Of a stretch of DNA of 23,159 nucleotides, positions 1 through 8,287 are shown one piece after another. A model generated the notes under the pieces. The model was not told the origin of the DNA. It searched no databases and saw only the letters and a program-made list of their open reading frames with translations. The stretch is from contig CAAGQC010000083.1 of NCBI GenBank assembly GCA_900771995.1, positions 1 to 23,159 of the forward strand, given 5' to 3'. The position numbers and the translations under genes were made by a program. Position 1 is the stretch's first letter, and each line of letters opens with the position of its first letter. The stretch comes from Lachnospiraceae bacterium (GTDB taxonomy: Bacteria; Bacillota; Clostridia; Lachnospirales; Lachnospiraceae).

Positions 1-245
1 AACATCCCCGCAAACCGCCTGCGCATATCATTCGTGGCCGCCACGGTATAGGTCACGGTCAGGATCTCCTCCGGTCGGATTTCCAGACAGTAGATCATAT
101 ATCCCAGTCTGCTGACCAGCACCGTGGTCTTGCCGCTGCCGGGAACCGCAAGGAGCAGTACCGAACCTTCCGTGGCCTGTACCGCCTGCATCTGCTGTTC
201 GTTTAACTGTATATGGTAGTTCTGTACAAATTCCGTAAAAGTCAA
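1..245 (-). CDS. UvrD/PcrA-type ATP-dependent helicase, N-terminal part (cut by window edge)
   Basis: This is the first ~81 codons of a superfamily 1 DNA helicase; the rest lies beyond base 1. Translating the minus strand from a TTG at 245-243 gives a Q-motif-like start (LNEQQMQAV, as in UvrD/Rep proteins), then the Walker A loop AVPGSGKTT, then a segment ending TYTVAATNDMRRRF, which corresponds to UvrD motif Ia (normally TFT-kAA-EM--R). Family members unwind DNA with ATP in repair and replication restart. The TTG start overlaps the TGA stop of the Nudix gene (bases TTGA), so the two are probably translationally coupled. A GGAGG lies about 19 bases upstream, which is far, so the exact start is uncertain. 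The helicase family is secure; the subfamily cannot be decided from 81 residues. Confidence 0.8.
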   Translation of the reverse strand, partial: MTFTEFVQNYHIQLNEQQMQAVQATEGSVLLLAVPGSGKTTVLVSRLGYMIYCLEIRPEEILTVTYTVAATNDMRRRFAGM

Positions 246-775
246 TCTACTGTCCTGCTTTCCGCCTCCGGCGTATTTCCGTTCCCTGCTATCTCTATCG
301 GCTCCCCGTCCAGTACCGCCTCTAAAAGGACACCGTTTTCCTCATAAGATAACTTTAAGGAGAAGAAGGGACGATTCTCCTTAAAGAGCCGGAAGAAGAT
401 CTTATCTCCTTCCCAGAGATCCAGTTCTTCTATCTTTTCGACCTCCACCCACTCTAATGTTCCCTCGTCACACTCTACAGATTCCCCGGTAAATCCATCC
501 GCCGTATAGAGACACATATATTCACAAATTCCCTGATACAAAAAGGTAATAAGTCCCCGGAAGCGACAAGAAGTCAGGGTATACCCAGTCTCTTCCTTTA
601 CTTCCCTGAGCACACAATCCTCCGGACTTTCACCCGCTTCGAAATGGCCGCCCACGCCGATCCATTTGTCTTTGTTAATGTCGTTTTCCTTCTTCACCCG
701 GTGGAGCATCAGGTATTTTCCGTCCTGTTCGATATAACAGAGCGTGGTCAGATTTCTGGGCTGTGTTGTGTTCAT
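242..775 (-). CDS. Nudix hydrolase (MutT-like NTP pyrophosphohydrolase)
   Basis: This 177-residue cytosolic protein carries a full Nudix box at residues 43-65 (G-x5-E-x7-REV-x-EE-x-G-Y, around EAGESPEDCVLREVKEETGY), with the metal-binding REVKEE glutamates intact. The fold hydrolyses nucleoside diphosphates linked to another group. The MutT-like N-terminus (TLCYIEQDGKYLMLHR) suggests a role in nucleotide sanitation such as 8-oxo-dGTP removal, but substrate cannot be read from sequence. The box is followed by about 110 residues, giving a protein longer than minimal MutT. The ATG at 775-773 has GGAGAG at good spacing. It follows the GGDEF/kinase gene after 44 bases with no terminator and runs into the helicase gene by a TTGA overlap, so the three genes may share a transcript. 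Confidence 0.88.
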   Translation of the reverse strand: MNTTQPRNLTTLCYIEQDGKYLMLHRVKKENDINKDKWIGVGGHFEAGESPEDCVLREVKEETGYTLTSCRFRGLITFLYQGICEYMCLYTADGFTGESVECDEGTLEWVEVEKIEELDLWEGDKIFFRLFKENRPFFSLKLSYEENGVLLEAVLDGEPIEIAGNGNTPEAESRTVD

Positions 776-819
776 TTGTCTCTCCTTTTTCCCGATTTTC
801 TCAATATATTCTCCCGAAA

Positions 820-3800
820 TTATACCTTCTTACAGTATTCCGCAATGGTCGTGATCACTTTCTCCATCTGGAACGGCTTCGAGAGATGCGCATTCATTCC
901 GGCTGCCAGACATTTCTTCGCATCTTCTTCAAAAGCGTTGGCTGTCATGGCAATGATGGGAATTTTTTGGGCATCGGCCCGGGGGATTGCCCGGATCGCT
1001 CTCGTGGCCGCCAGCCCGTCCATCACCGGCATCATGACATCCATAAGGATGGCATCAAAGGTGTCCGGTTTGCTGTTCCGGAAGCAGTCCAGAGCCTGTT
1101 GTCCGTCTCCTGCCACCGTTACCGTTGCTCCGTTGTCCCGAAGCAGCATTTCCGCAATCTCTGCATTTAATTCGTTATCCTCTGCCAGCAGCAGGTGTAA
1201 CCCCTGAATGCTTGCTTTTTCCTCCGTCTGCTTTGCCGGCATCTGCTCCGGCGGCGGTGCAATCTCAAAGGGAATCGTGATCACGAACTTCGATCCCACA
1301 CCCTCTTCGCTGCTTACTTCAATGGTACCCTGCATCTGGTCAATCAGACCTTTTACAATGTTCATTCCCAGGCCGGTCCCCTGATAATAGCTTCTGGCAT
1401 CGGTCTTCTCCTGGGTAAAGGGATCAAAAATATGCTCCAGGAACTCCGGGCTCATGCCGATGCCCGTATCTGAGATGGTCCATCGGTAAGTGCAGATTCC
1501 ATCCCGGTCTCCCAAAGATTCCACCACCGTAGTCACCTTTCCGCCGGGACGATTGTATTTGATACAGTTGCCGTAGATATTTAAGAAGATCTGGCGCAGA
1601 TGCAGGGGGCTTCCGTAGATATAGGGATAGGGAATCTCCGATTTCCCTTTTTCATAATCCATTTCCACACCGGCTTCCACGGCCCGCTCGATAATGATGC
1701 TGACGATATCACGGGTCAATTCTTCCAGAGATATGTATTCATGGGTCAGGACAATGTTTCCTTCCTCCAGCTTACTCATCTGCAGCACATCATTAATGAG
1801 GGACAGCAGATGTCCTGCGGCAATGTTCATTTTCTTATGATTTTCCAGCACCAGTTCTTTGTCATCGAAATGATCCTCGTCGATTTTAAGCAAACCGATG
1901 ATACCGTTTAACGGGGTCCGGATATCGTGGCTCATACGGCTTAAGAAATTGGTCTTGGCCCGGTTGGCCGTCTGCATTTCGTCAAAGGCCGCCTGCAGGC
2001 GCGCATGCTCCTGTTCCTCTCTGGCATGCATATTAGAGGTATCCTGTAACAATACAATAGCACGGACCACCGGCATTTCCGTCAGGGTATCCTCATCCAG
2101 TACCACAGTCTGGGTCATCAGGACCGTCTTCTGTACCCAGCGGATGCTGCCATCCTCTTCCCGCAGACAGAATTCCACGGAAATATGCGTATCTCCCGCT
2201 TCGAACCGTTTCAAAAGCTTTGTGCAGTCATCTACCATGCTGTAACTTCCGATGGTTTCCTGTGTCACATTATTTCTGTACTCCCGGCAATAATCCTGAT
2301 AGGAACAGGGCAGCGGATAATCCAGAAACATTTCACGGTTTTCCTCCTGTTTGCCGTTCAACATGATATTCTGCTCCAGAATGTCCTTTGTCAGATTGAC
2401 CGTATAAATGGTATCCGACAGTTCCAGCAGGGCATCTACATAACTGTCATTCTCCAGAATGGACTGCTTGAGCTGTTCGTAATAACGGGTCAGTTCTTCC
2501 TTGGCATTGGTACGCTGGTTGGAACTCTTGCGGATCGTCTCAAAGGCCAGCAGAAAATGATGCAGTGTACCGTCCGCATCCCAGTCCACCGGGATCAGTG
2601 TCAGGCGGTTGTAGGCAGCTTCACCGCTGGCCGGATAAGAAATCTCCCGGACGTCCTGTGTATCCTGCATCTTCTGTTGCAGATCATCCAGCTGCATCTG
2701 CTCTCGCACAGCCCTACGTCCGTTCTTCTCCACCTGTTCTTCCACGATCTGTTCCACCGCGCCGGAATAGCTCCCGTCGGACGCCAGGAAGAAATCTTCG
2801 CTGGCGCGGATCACACGGTAGGTATCCATTCTGGCATCACAATACAGGCAGTCCGTGAAGTTACTGCCCTTCCGGTTCAATAATTTTAACAGGCTGTAAT
2901 CCAGTCGTTTTTCTGCCGCCGCTTCCTCACGCTTCCCATGATTCTTATTGATATACATGTTCTTGTCCGCGTAGTTGAACAATTCCCGCATGGTACTGCC
3001 GGGGAATTCAGAGGCCAGTGCAAATCCTACCGCATAGCTCAGGGGCGTATCCGGATGATTCTCGGATTCCTTCCGCATATCCTCCCTGATCTTATCCAGG
3101 CATTCCTGCATTCTCTCCCGATCCAGTCCATGGGTCACCGCCAGGAATTCATCCCCTCCGTCACGTCCCACGAACTGCTCCGCAGGCATGGACTCCCGCA
3201 GGCAGGTGGCAAAACGGTGGATATAGGCATCCCCCGCCTCATGTCCCATGCTGTTGTTGATCCGTCGCAGATTGTTCAGGTCAAAGCTGCAGACGCCTAC
3301 ATCCTCGGCTGCCGGGTCCGGATCATTCAGCAGTTCTTCACATTTGTTCTTATTCGGCAGGCCGGTGGCACTGTCCAGATAGACTTTCTTCTGCAGCGCC
3401 CGGTTCATGGCGGCATAGCGGATTGCCTTTACGAATTCGTAGCCGATCAGGAGCATCAGTATAATAATATCCGCTGTAATATATTTTTCCAGAGAGGACA
3501 GGGACGATGCCTTTTTCTGGGAATAACGCTCCGCCAGTCCCGTGGCCTCATCACAGATGCCGAAAAAGGTCTCACTCATTTCTATGATCTGTGTTTCCTG
3601 GTCGCCAGACTCTCTGACCCGGTAAATTTCCTGACGCAGCAGGACAAAATAATCGTCCAGCTCCTGCATCTTATTCTGGAAATCCTTATCCTTCAGACAT
3701 ACCAGTCCCAGTTCATCATTACCGTTACGCAGGCCGTCAATGAAGGCTTCTATGTCCCCGATCATGCCGTCCTGTGCATGTCCCGCGATCTCCAGCTTAA

Positions 3801-3987
3801 TGATCTGCTGGGTCTTGCCCCGCACCAGTCCCGCGTAGTTGATCACTCTGGCCGTTCCCTGAATATCCGACACGATTCCCATCATTACAATGATCAGCGC
3901 CGCCAGGATCACCGCCAGCGCCGCAATACTGATCTGTATCCAGTTGGACTTCCGTTTACTGTTTCTGTTCTCTTTGGTATCAGGCAT
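820..3987 (-). CDS. Membrane GGDEF-histidine kinase-receiver hybrid protein
   Basis: This 1055-residue protein has two membrane segments (about 17-40 and 172-188). They flank an extracytoplasmic stretch starting INYAGLVRGKTQQ, which resembles PilJ/NIT-type sensor helices. A GGDEF domain follows (about 203-352) with the active-site motif RDGGDEF at 275-281. The inhibitory RxxD site five residues upstream is absent (PAEQ). Two PAS-like stretches lie at about 375-485 and 515-650. A HisKA domain has the phospho-accepting histidine in MSHDIRTP (His687). The HATPase domain has DTGIGM at 840 and GTGLGM at 870. A C-terminal receiver (930-1055) has Asp983, Thr1015 and Lys1037. It probably senses an unknown external cue and could both make cyclic di-GMP and run a phosphorelay; activity of the GGDEF domain is inferred from intact motifs only. 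The gene starts at an ATG after GAGGGATAGGG. Confidence 0.9.
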   Translation of the reverse strand: MPDTKENRNSKRKSNWIQISIAALAVILAALIIVMMGIVSDIQGTARVINYAGLVRGKTQQIIKLEIAGHAQDGMIGDIEAFIDGLRNGNDELGLVCLKDKDFQNKMQELDDYFVLLRQEIYRVRESGDQETQIIEMSETFFGICDEATGLAERYSQKKASSLSSLEKYITADIIILMLLIGYEFVKAIRYAAMNRALQKKVYLDSATGLPNKNKCEELLNDPDPAAEDVGVCSFDLNNLRRINNSMGHEAGDAYIHRFATCLRESMPAEQFVGRDGGDEFLAVTHGLDRERMQECLDKIREDMRKESENHPDTPLSYAVGFALASEFPGSTMRELFNYADKNMYINKNHGKREEAAAEKRLDYSLLKLLNRKGSNFTDCLYCDARMDTYRVIRASEDFFLASDGSYSGAVEQIVEEQVEKNGRRAVREQMQLDDLQQKMQDTQDVREISYPASGEAAYNRLTLIPVDWDADGTLHHFLLAFETIRKSSNQRTNAKEELTRYYEQLKQSILENDSYVDALLELSDTIYTVNLTKDILEQNIMLNGKQEENREMFLDYPLPCSYQDYCREYRNNVTQETIGSYSMVDDCTKLLKRFEAGDTHISVEFCLREEDGSIRWVQKTVLMTQTVVLDEDTLTEMPVVRAIVLLQDTSNMHAREEQEHARLQAAFDEMQTANRAKTNFLSRMSHDIRTPLNGIIGLLKIDEDHFDDKELVLENHKKMNIAAGHLLSLINDVLQMSKLEEGNIVLTHEYISLEELTRDIVSIIIERAVEAGVEMDYEKGKSEIPYPYIYGSPLHLRQIFLNIYGNCIKYNRPGGKVTTVVESLGDRDGICTYRWTISDTGIGMSPEFLEHIFDPFTQEKTDARSYYQGTGLGMNIVKGLIDQMQGTIEVSSEEGVGSKFVITIPFEIAPPPEQMPAKQTEEKASIQGLHLLLAEDNELNAEIAEMLLRDNGATVTVAGDGQQALDCFRNSKPDTFDAILMDVMMPVMDGLAATRAIRAIPRADAQKIPIIAMTANAFEEDAKKCLAAGMNAHLSKPFQMEKVITTIAEYCKKV

Positions 3988-4042
3988 TTTCCCTATCCCT
4001 CACATTGCAAATCCATTTTGTATTTCAATGCATACTTAGTTT

Positions 4043-4071
4043 ATTTTACCATGTTGCAGACCGGACAGCAA
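4043..4071 (-). promoter_or_regulatory. Candidate extended -10 promoter for the GGDEF/kinase gene
   Basis: Read on the minus strand, the gap after spoIVB contains TTGCTG (4071-4066), 17 bases, then TGG-TAAAAT (-10 at 4048-4043). The -10 box matches the consensus at five of six positions and has the extended TGn element; the -35 matches only at TTG. It would give a leader of about 50 bases. This is a pattern match only. Confidence 0.35.
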
Positions 4072-4083
4072 GTCTGTGAGCAC

Positions 4084-5436
4084 CTAGTTCTCCAGCATAT
4101 TTTCAATGAAAATCCCGTATCCTCTGGTGCTGTCCTGCACGAGGACGTGGGTGACGGCTCCCACGAATTTTCCGTTCTGGATGATAGGGGCGCCGCTCAT
4201 GCCCTGAACAATGCCTCCGGTCAGGGCGATCAGTTCCGGATCCGTGACTTTCAGTTCGATCCCCCGGTTCACGTTGTCGTGATCCAGATGGATGTCCGTG
4301 ATCTCGACGTCATAATATCTGGTGGTGCCATCCACAGTGCACAGGATCTGTGCCGGGCCTTTTCTAAGCTCCTGTTTCAGACCGATGGGCAGGGCCTCTT
4401 CCGTCCCCAGTGCCAGTGCTTTGTTGTTACATTTGCCGAAGATTCCCCGGATACTGTTGCTGGTAATATCTCCCAGAATCCTGTCATCGGCATAGACAAT
4501 CATCCCCGTCATCTCTCCCGGATGTCCGGCGGTTCCCTTCTGGATCGAGATGATCTCCGTCTGATAAAGGGTTCCGTCATTCATTTCCATCAGGGTACTG
4601 GTATCCACATCGTTGATGCCATGCCCCAACGCTCCGAAATTGCCCTGACTGTCAATGTAAGTCATGGTTCCCACGCCCTGTGCGTTGTCCCGGACCCAGA
4701 CACCGATCTTATATTTCCCGGTCTGATCCCGCACCGGCCGGATTTTCACATCGAAGCATTCCTCTCCCCGACGGATGGTCAGGATCTGTTCCCCGCCGTC
4801 ACTGTTTTCGATCCGTGAGATCAACTCGTCCTTTTTGGTGACCTCCGTGCCGTTCAGTTTCAGTACATAGTCACCGCTTTTCAGAATGTGCTCCGCCGGT
4901 GACACTTTTCCTCCCTCTGCCGCCTGAAACTGTCCGGTTCCCACCACCAGCACCCCTTCGGTCTTGACATAGATGCCAATAGGAACTCCCACCGGAATCA
5001 GCTCCTGATCTTCGATTACACGGATGCCCACCTGCTTCATGGGCAGGATCCCGAACAACTTCACCTGCATCAGAAGGCCGTCCGCATTACCGGTCTTCAT
5101 GGTCACCGGGCGGCTCAGATCCACGTTTACGGCTCCCTCCGGGATATTGCTGTGTCCCTGTTCGCTGACACTTAAGATTTCACCCTTTGCCGGAATATCC
5201 AGTTCCAGCGCCTCCTCCGATCCGGCTCTCACATGAATGACCGAAGGGATGCTGCTGTCTATAAGATAATAACCATAACCGAAAAGCCCCATGGCCGCCA
5301 ATAGCAGTACAGCACAAAGGCAGGCCCGGTAAATTCGTAGTCTGCGCACCTTCTGCTTCCAGTGCTGCAAAATGACTACCGCCTCTTCACCTGCCTGCCT
5401 TTTTACTTTTTCCGTTTCCGTGATCCATAGCTTCAT
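4084..5436 (-). CDS. spoIVB: SpoIVB sporulation serine peptidase (family S55)
   Basis: SpoIVB is made in the forespore and triggers pro-sigma-K processing by cutting SpoIVFA across the intermembrane space. The protein has one N-terminal membrane anchor (about 36-58), a PDZ-like region (about 145-225, with GDYVLKLNG), and the S55 protease domain. Counting from the upstream ATG at 5442, the triad is His274 (GALGHGIND), Asp401 (VTDPEL) and Ser416 (QGMSGAP). The 15-residue Asp-Ser spacing equals that of the B. subtilis enzyme. I prefer the second ATG (5436-5434): GGGGGT lies 6 bases before it, but directly abuts the first ATG, so the mature ORF would be 450 residues. It follows the DeoR gene after about 107 bases containing a palindrome. 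In B. subtilis it lies between recN and spo0A; neither is adjacent here. Confidence 0.95.
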   Translation of the reverse strand: MKLWITETEKVKRQAGEEAVVILQHWKQKVRRLRIYRACLCAVLLLAAMGLFGYGYYLIDSSIPSVIHVRAGSEEALELDIPAKGEILSVSEQGHSNIPEGAVNVDLSRPVTMKTGNADGLLMQVKLFGILPMKQVGIRVIEDQELIPVGVPIGIYVKTEGVLVVGTGQFQAAEGGKVSPAEHILKSGDYVLKLNGTEVTKKDELISRIENSDGGEQILTIRRGEECFDVKIRPVRDQTGKYKIGVWVRDNAQGVGTMTYIDSQGNFGALGHGINDVDTSTLMEMNDGTLYQTEIISIQKGTAGHPGEMTGMIVYADDRILGDITSNSIRGIFGKCNNKALALGTEEALPIGLKQELRKGPAQILCTVDGTTRYYDVEITDIHLDHDNVNRGIELKVTDPELIALTGGIVQGMSGAPIIQNGKFVGAVTHVLVQDSTRGYGIFIENMLEN

Positions 5437-5512
5437 ACACATACCCCCACAGCTTTACTGCCTCTGTATAGGGTATAGTGTACGTCGCATTCTTATTTTT
5501 AACCTGAAATCA

Positions 5513-5525
5513 CCGGAATTTCCGG
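5513..5525. repeat. CCGGAATTTCCGG palindrome between the DeoR gene and spoIVB
   Basis: Two 6-base arms (CCGGAA / TTCCGG) meet around one base, 18 bases downstream of the DeoR-gene stop. As RNA it can form a 4- to 5-bp GC stem with a 5-base loop, but only a short T/A-rich tract follows. It could be a weak terminator of the PTS operon or an operator for spoIVB; the sequence does not decide. Confidence 0.4.
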
Positions 5526-5543
5526 CTTACAGTTTTCTCCAGT

Positions 5544-6287
5544 TTATCCACATATGACCACATTCTGACTGTTTTTGTACTCCTCCGGGCAGCTGTCCGT
5601 CAGGATCGTCCCGCTCTGGAACGCCCCGAAGGTTACGGAGCTGACCTCACCGAATTTGGAGTGATCCGCCAGGACAAAGCATTCCCGGCACTGTCCCATG
5701 GCCGTCTTCTTTACCATGGCCTCGTTCATGTCCGGTGTCGTCAGACCGTTCTGTCTGCTGATGCCGTTGGTGCCGAAAAATCCCTTGGTAAAATGATAAC
5801 TCTGCAGATTCATCAGGGCCTGATTGCCTACCACAGCCTCCGTGGAGCCTTTCAGTTCTCCACCCACCAGATAGACACGGAAGCCTGCCGCCGCCAGTGT
5901 CTTGGCATGAGCTACCGCATTGGTCACGAAGGCAGCACTCTTCTCCGTCAGAAAAGAAAGCATGCACGCCGTAGTGGTTCCAGCATCCAGATAGACGAAA
6001 TCCTCCGGCTGGATCAGGGCTGCCGCTCTGGCCGCCACCAGCTGTTTGGCTTCCACATTCACCGCCGCCTTCTGCTCTACGGTAGGTTCATGGGTGGCAA
6101 TGGTACGATCCCTTGCCACGGCTCCTCCGAAGACCTTGACCAGCTTTCCGGCATTGTGCAGTGCCGTGATGTCACGGCGCACCGTGGATTCGGAAGTATT
6201 CAGTAACTCCTTTACTTCCGCCACGGTAATGCTGTTCTTCTCTTCCAATAATTTCAAAATGATGTCATAACGTTGTTCTGTCAGCAT
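5544..6287 (-). CDS. fruR: DeoR/GlpR-family transcriptional regulator, likely FruR of the fructose operon
   Basis: This 247-residue cytosolic repressor-type protein has the DeoR winged helix at residues 4-57 (SITVAEVKELLNTSESTVRRD). A DeoRC sugar-phosphate sensor domain follows at about 75-230, with the phosphosugar loop YLDAGTTTACML and the GGELKGSTEAVVG segment. Family members that sit with fruK and fruA usually bind fructose 1-phosphate and release DNA in its presence. The ATG (6287-6285) overlaps the end of ptsI by 7 bases, so it is translated as the last gene of the PTS operon. Many relatives place this gene first in the operon. The likely target is the phased repeat at 11211-11250 in front of fruK, giving autoregulation. 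The family is certain; fructose specificity is inferred from the neighbours. Confidence 0.88.
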   Translation of the reverse strand: MLTEQRYDIILKLLEEKNSITVAEVKELLNTSESTVRRDITALHNAGKLVKVFGGAVARDRTIATHEPTVEQKAAVNVEAKQLVAARAAALIQPEDFVYLDAGTTTACMLSFLTEKSAAFVTNAVAHAKTLAAAGFRVYLVGGELKGSTEAVVGNQALMNLQSYHFTKGFFGTNGISRQNGLTTPDMNEAMVKKTAMGQCRECFVLADHSKFGEVSSVTFGAFQSGTILTDSCPEEYKNSQNVVICG

Positions 6288-7933
6288 AAATTACTATTTT
6301 CTCTTTCCTTTGTCACATCTGTCTCCAGTATGATCTTCCGGACGGGAAGAATGCTTCCGGGAGACATGGATAATTCATCCACACCCATGGCAAGAAACTG
6401 TCTGGTCAGTGTCGTGTCCGCACCCAGTTCTCCGCAGATACCTGCCCAGATACCTGCCTTGTGGGCATTTTCCACCACCATCCGGATCATACGAAGCACT
6501 GCCGGGTGATGAGGATTGTAAAAGGCATCCAGCTTGGGATTCTGCCTGTCGATGGCCAGTGTATACTGGGTCAGATCGTTGGTGCCGATACTGAAGAAGT
6601 CCACTTCCTTCGCCAGTTCTTCGCTCATCATGACAGCCGCCGGGGTCTCGATCATTATGCCCTGCTTCGGCTCTCCGAAAGCCACACCCTGTTCGGTCAG
6701 TTCCTGCTTTACTTCCGCCACGATCTCCTTAATCCGGCGTACCTCCTCCAGACTGATGATCATGGGATACATAATGGAAATGTTGCCGAAGGCACTGGCA
6801 CGGAACAAAGCCCGCAGCTGTGTCTTGAAGATCTCCGGTCTGGTCAGGCAGATACGGATGGCGCGGCATCCCATGGCCGGATTCTCCTCCGGTTCCATCT
6901 CGAAATAGTCGCACTTTTTGTCCGCTCCGATGTCCAGCGTACGGATGATCACAGGCTTGCCCGCCATGGTCTCCGCCACGGTACGGTAGATCTGGAACTG
7001 CTCTTCCTCGGTAGGGAAGGTCTCTCTCTCCAGATATAAGAACTCACTGCGGAACAGTCCGATGCCGCCGGCATCGTTCTGTAATACGGACGCCAGATCC
7101 TTGCTGTTGCCTATATTAGCATAGAGCATGATCTTCTTACCGTCAATAGTGATATTTTCACGTCCCTTTAAGGTCTGGAGCAGTTCCTTCTTCTCCTGCT
7201 CCTCCTGCTTTAACTGCTGCATTTTCGTCAGGGTCTCTTCATCGGGATCCACATAGATGCAGCCGTTTCGTCCATCCACGATGCCCAGCTTTCCGTCGAT
7301 CTCCTCCGTCAGAGGAATGTCGGTACCGATCAGTGCCGGAATGCTCATGGTACGGGCCAGGATCGCCGTATGAGAATTCACGGATCCGTGTACGGTTACG
7401 AAGGACAGCACCAGATCCTTATTCAGTTGCACCGTCTCAGAGGGAGCCAGGTCGTCTGCCACGATGATCACGGGTTCTTCGGAATCCACCGCACCGCAGG
7501 CACCGCCGCCCAGTACATTCAATACCCGTTCGGAGATGTCCTTCACATCCGCGGATCTGGCTCTCATGTAGTCATCCTCCATGGAGGCAAACATCTGTGC
7601 AAAATTGTCTCCGGTGGAAGCCACGGCATACTCCGCGTTCACCTGCTGCATCCGGATGATATTTTCAATGGATTCGTTGTAATCATCATCTTCCAGCATC
7701 ATCTGATGGATCTCGAAAATGGCGGCGTTGGCTTCACCCACTTCTTTTAAGGCTTTCTGGTACAAACCCTGCAGCTGCTCCATAGCCGTCTGTCCTGCCT
7801 GTCTGTAACGTTCGATCTCCCGGTCGGGATCTTCGATCTTGATACGTTTTACCTGCTGTTCATCCTTTTTATGAACGCTGATCCTGCCGATGGCGATTCC
7901 GCCAAATACGCTCTTTCCCTGGTAGACTTCCAT
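6281..7933 (-). CDS. ptsI: Phosphoenolpyruvate-protein phosphotransferase (PTS Enzyme I)
   Basis: Enzyme I takes phosphate from phosphoenolpyruvate and passes it to HPr, the first step of all PTS sugar uptake; it is cytosolic. The 550-residue protein has the normal family length. It shows the N-terminal HPr-binding helical domain, the swivelling domain with the phosphorylated His188 (GSVNSHTAILAR), and the TIM-barrel PEP domain. The barrel carries GLFRSEFLYL, RTLDIGADK, GTNDLTQYTLAIDR and the catalytic Cys500 (GICGELGAD). The ATG at 7933-7931 has AGGAGAGGAG upstream. It lies 57 bases after ptsH, a gap that holds a small GC hairpin, and overlaps the DeoR gene. Placement in the fructose operon suggests that the general PTS enzymes rise with fructose supply unless another promoter feeds them. 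Confidence 0.97.
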   Translation of the reverse strand: MEVYQGKSVFGGIAIGRISVHKKDEQQVKRIKIEDPDREIERYRQAGQTAMEQLQGLYQKALKEVGEANAAIFEIHQMMLEDDDYNESIENIIRMQQVNAEYAVASTGDNFAQMFASMEDDYMRARSADVKDISERVLNVLGGGACGAVDSEEPVIIVADDLAPSETVQLNKDLVLSFVTVHGSVNSHTAILARTMSIPALIGTDIPLTEEIDGKLGIVDGRNGCIYVDPDEETLTKMQQLKQEEQEKKELLQTLKGRENITIDGKKIMLYANIGNSKDLASVLQNDAGGIGLFRSEFLYLERETFPTEEEQFQIYRTVAETMAGKPVIIRTLDIGADKKCDYFEMEPEENPAMGCRAIRICLTRPEIFKTQLRALFRASAFGNISIMYPMIISLEEVRRIKEIVAEVKQELTEQGVAFGEPKQGIMIETPAAVMMSEELAKEVDFFSIGTNDLTQYTLAIDRQNPKLDAFYNPHHPAVLRMIRMVVENAHKAGIWAGICGELGADTTLTRQFLAMGVDELSMSPGSILPVRKIILETDVTKERENSNLC

Positions 7934-7967
7934 GACTGTTCTCCTCTCCTGACGATAGTTATTCTTT

Positions 7968-7982
7968 GCCGCAAACCGCGGC
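7968..7982 (-). repeat. GC hairpin in the ptsH-ptsI gap
   Basis: On the minus strand GCCGC and GCGGC can pair around the loop GGTTT, eight bases downstream of the ptsH stop. No T-run follows, so it is not a standard terminator. It could protect the ptsH 3' end or slow read-through into ptsI; this is inference. Confidence 0.4.
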
Positions 7983-7990
7983 TCATTCTT

Positions 7991-8248
7991 TTAAAGATTT
8001 GCTTTTACAAATTCCGTAACAGCTGCGTAAGCTGCTTCTTCATCCTCACCGTCGAAGGTCAGGGTGATCTCATTGCCGGCCTTGACAGCCAGACCCATGA
8101 TACCGAAGATTCTCTTGCAGTCTCCGGACTTGCCGTCCTTGGTCAGGGTAATGGTGCTGTTAAACTCCTTGGCTGCCTTTACCAGTTCTCCTGCGGGACG
8201 TGCATGGATACCTTCGGGATCTGTGATGATATATTTGAATTCTTTCAT
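7991..8248 (-). CDS. ptsH: HPr phosphocarrier protein with Arg at position 46
   Basis: This 85-residue cytosolic protein relays phosphate from Enzyme I to the IIA domains of sugar permeases. The active site is intact: His15 and Arg17 in GIHARPAG. The second conserved segment reads KRIFGIMGLAVKAG. Aligned without gaps to B. subtilis HPr (KSIMGVMSLGIAKG), the serine phosphorylated by HPr kinase is Arg46 here, and the next hydrophobic patch is kept. This HPr can therefore work in transport but should not form HPr(Ser-P), the CcpA co-repressor. The ATG has AAGGAGATAAGAAA before it. It sits 39 bases after fruA and 57 before ptsI. The family is certain; the regulatory consequence is inferred. Confidence 0.96.
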   Translation of the reverse strand: MKEFKYIITDPEGIHARPAGELVKAAKEFNSTITLTKDGKSGDCKRIFGIMGLAVKAGNEITLTFDGEDEEAAYAAVTEFVKANL

Positions 8249-8287
8249 TTTCTTATCTCCTTTTCTATTCTAAAACTTCTATGATTT

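Noticed and set aside
4060..4080. Possible terminator after spoIVB (CAGAC ... GTCTG)
   Set aside because: The stem is only 5 bp with a 10-base loop and no T-run on the minus strand.
2938..4818. Plus-strand open frame of 626 codons antisense to the GGDEF/kinase gene and spoIVB
   Set aside because: It spans two well-supported minus-strand genes and their gap, has no ribosome site or recognisable domain, and its composition is that expected of the complement of coding DNA.
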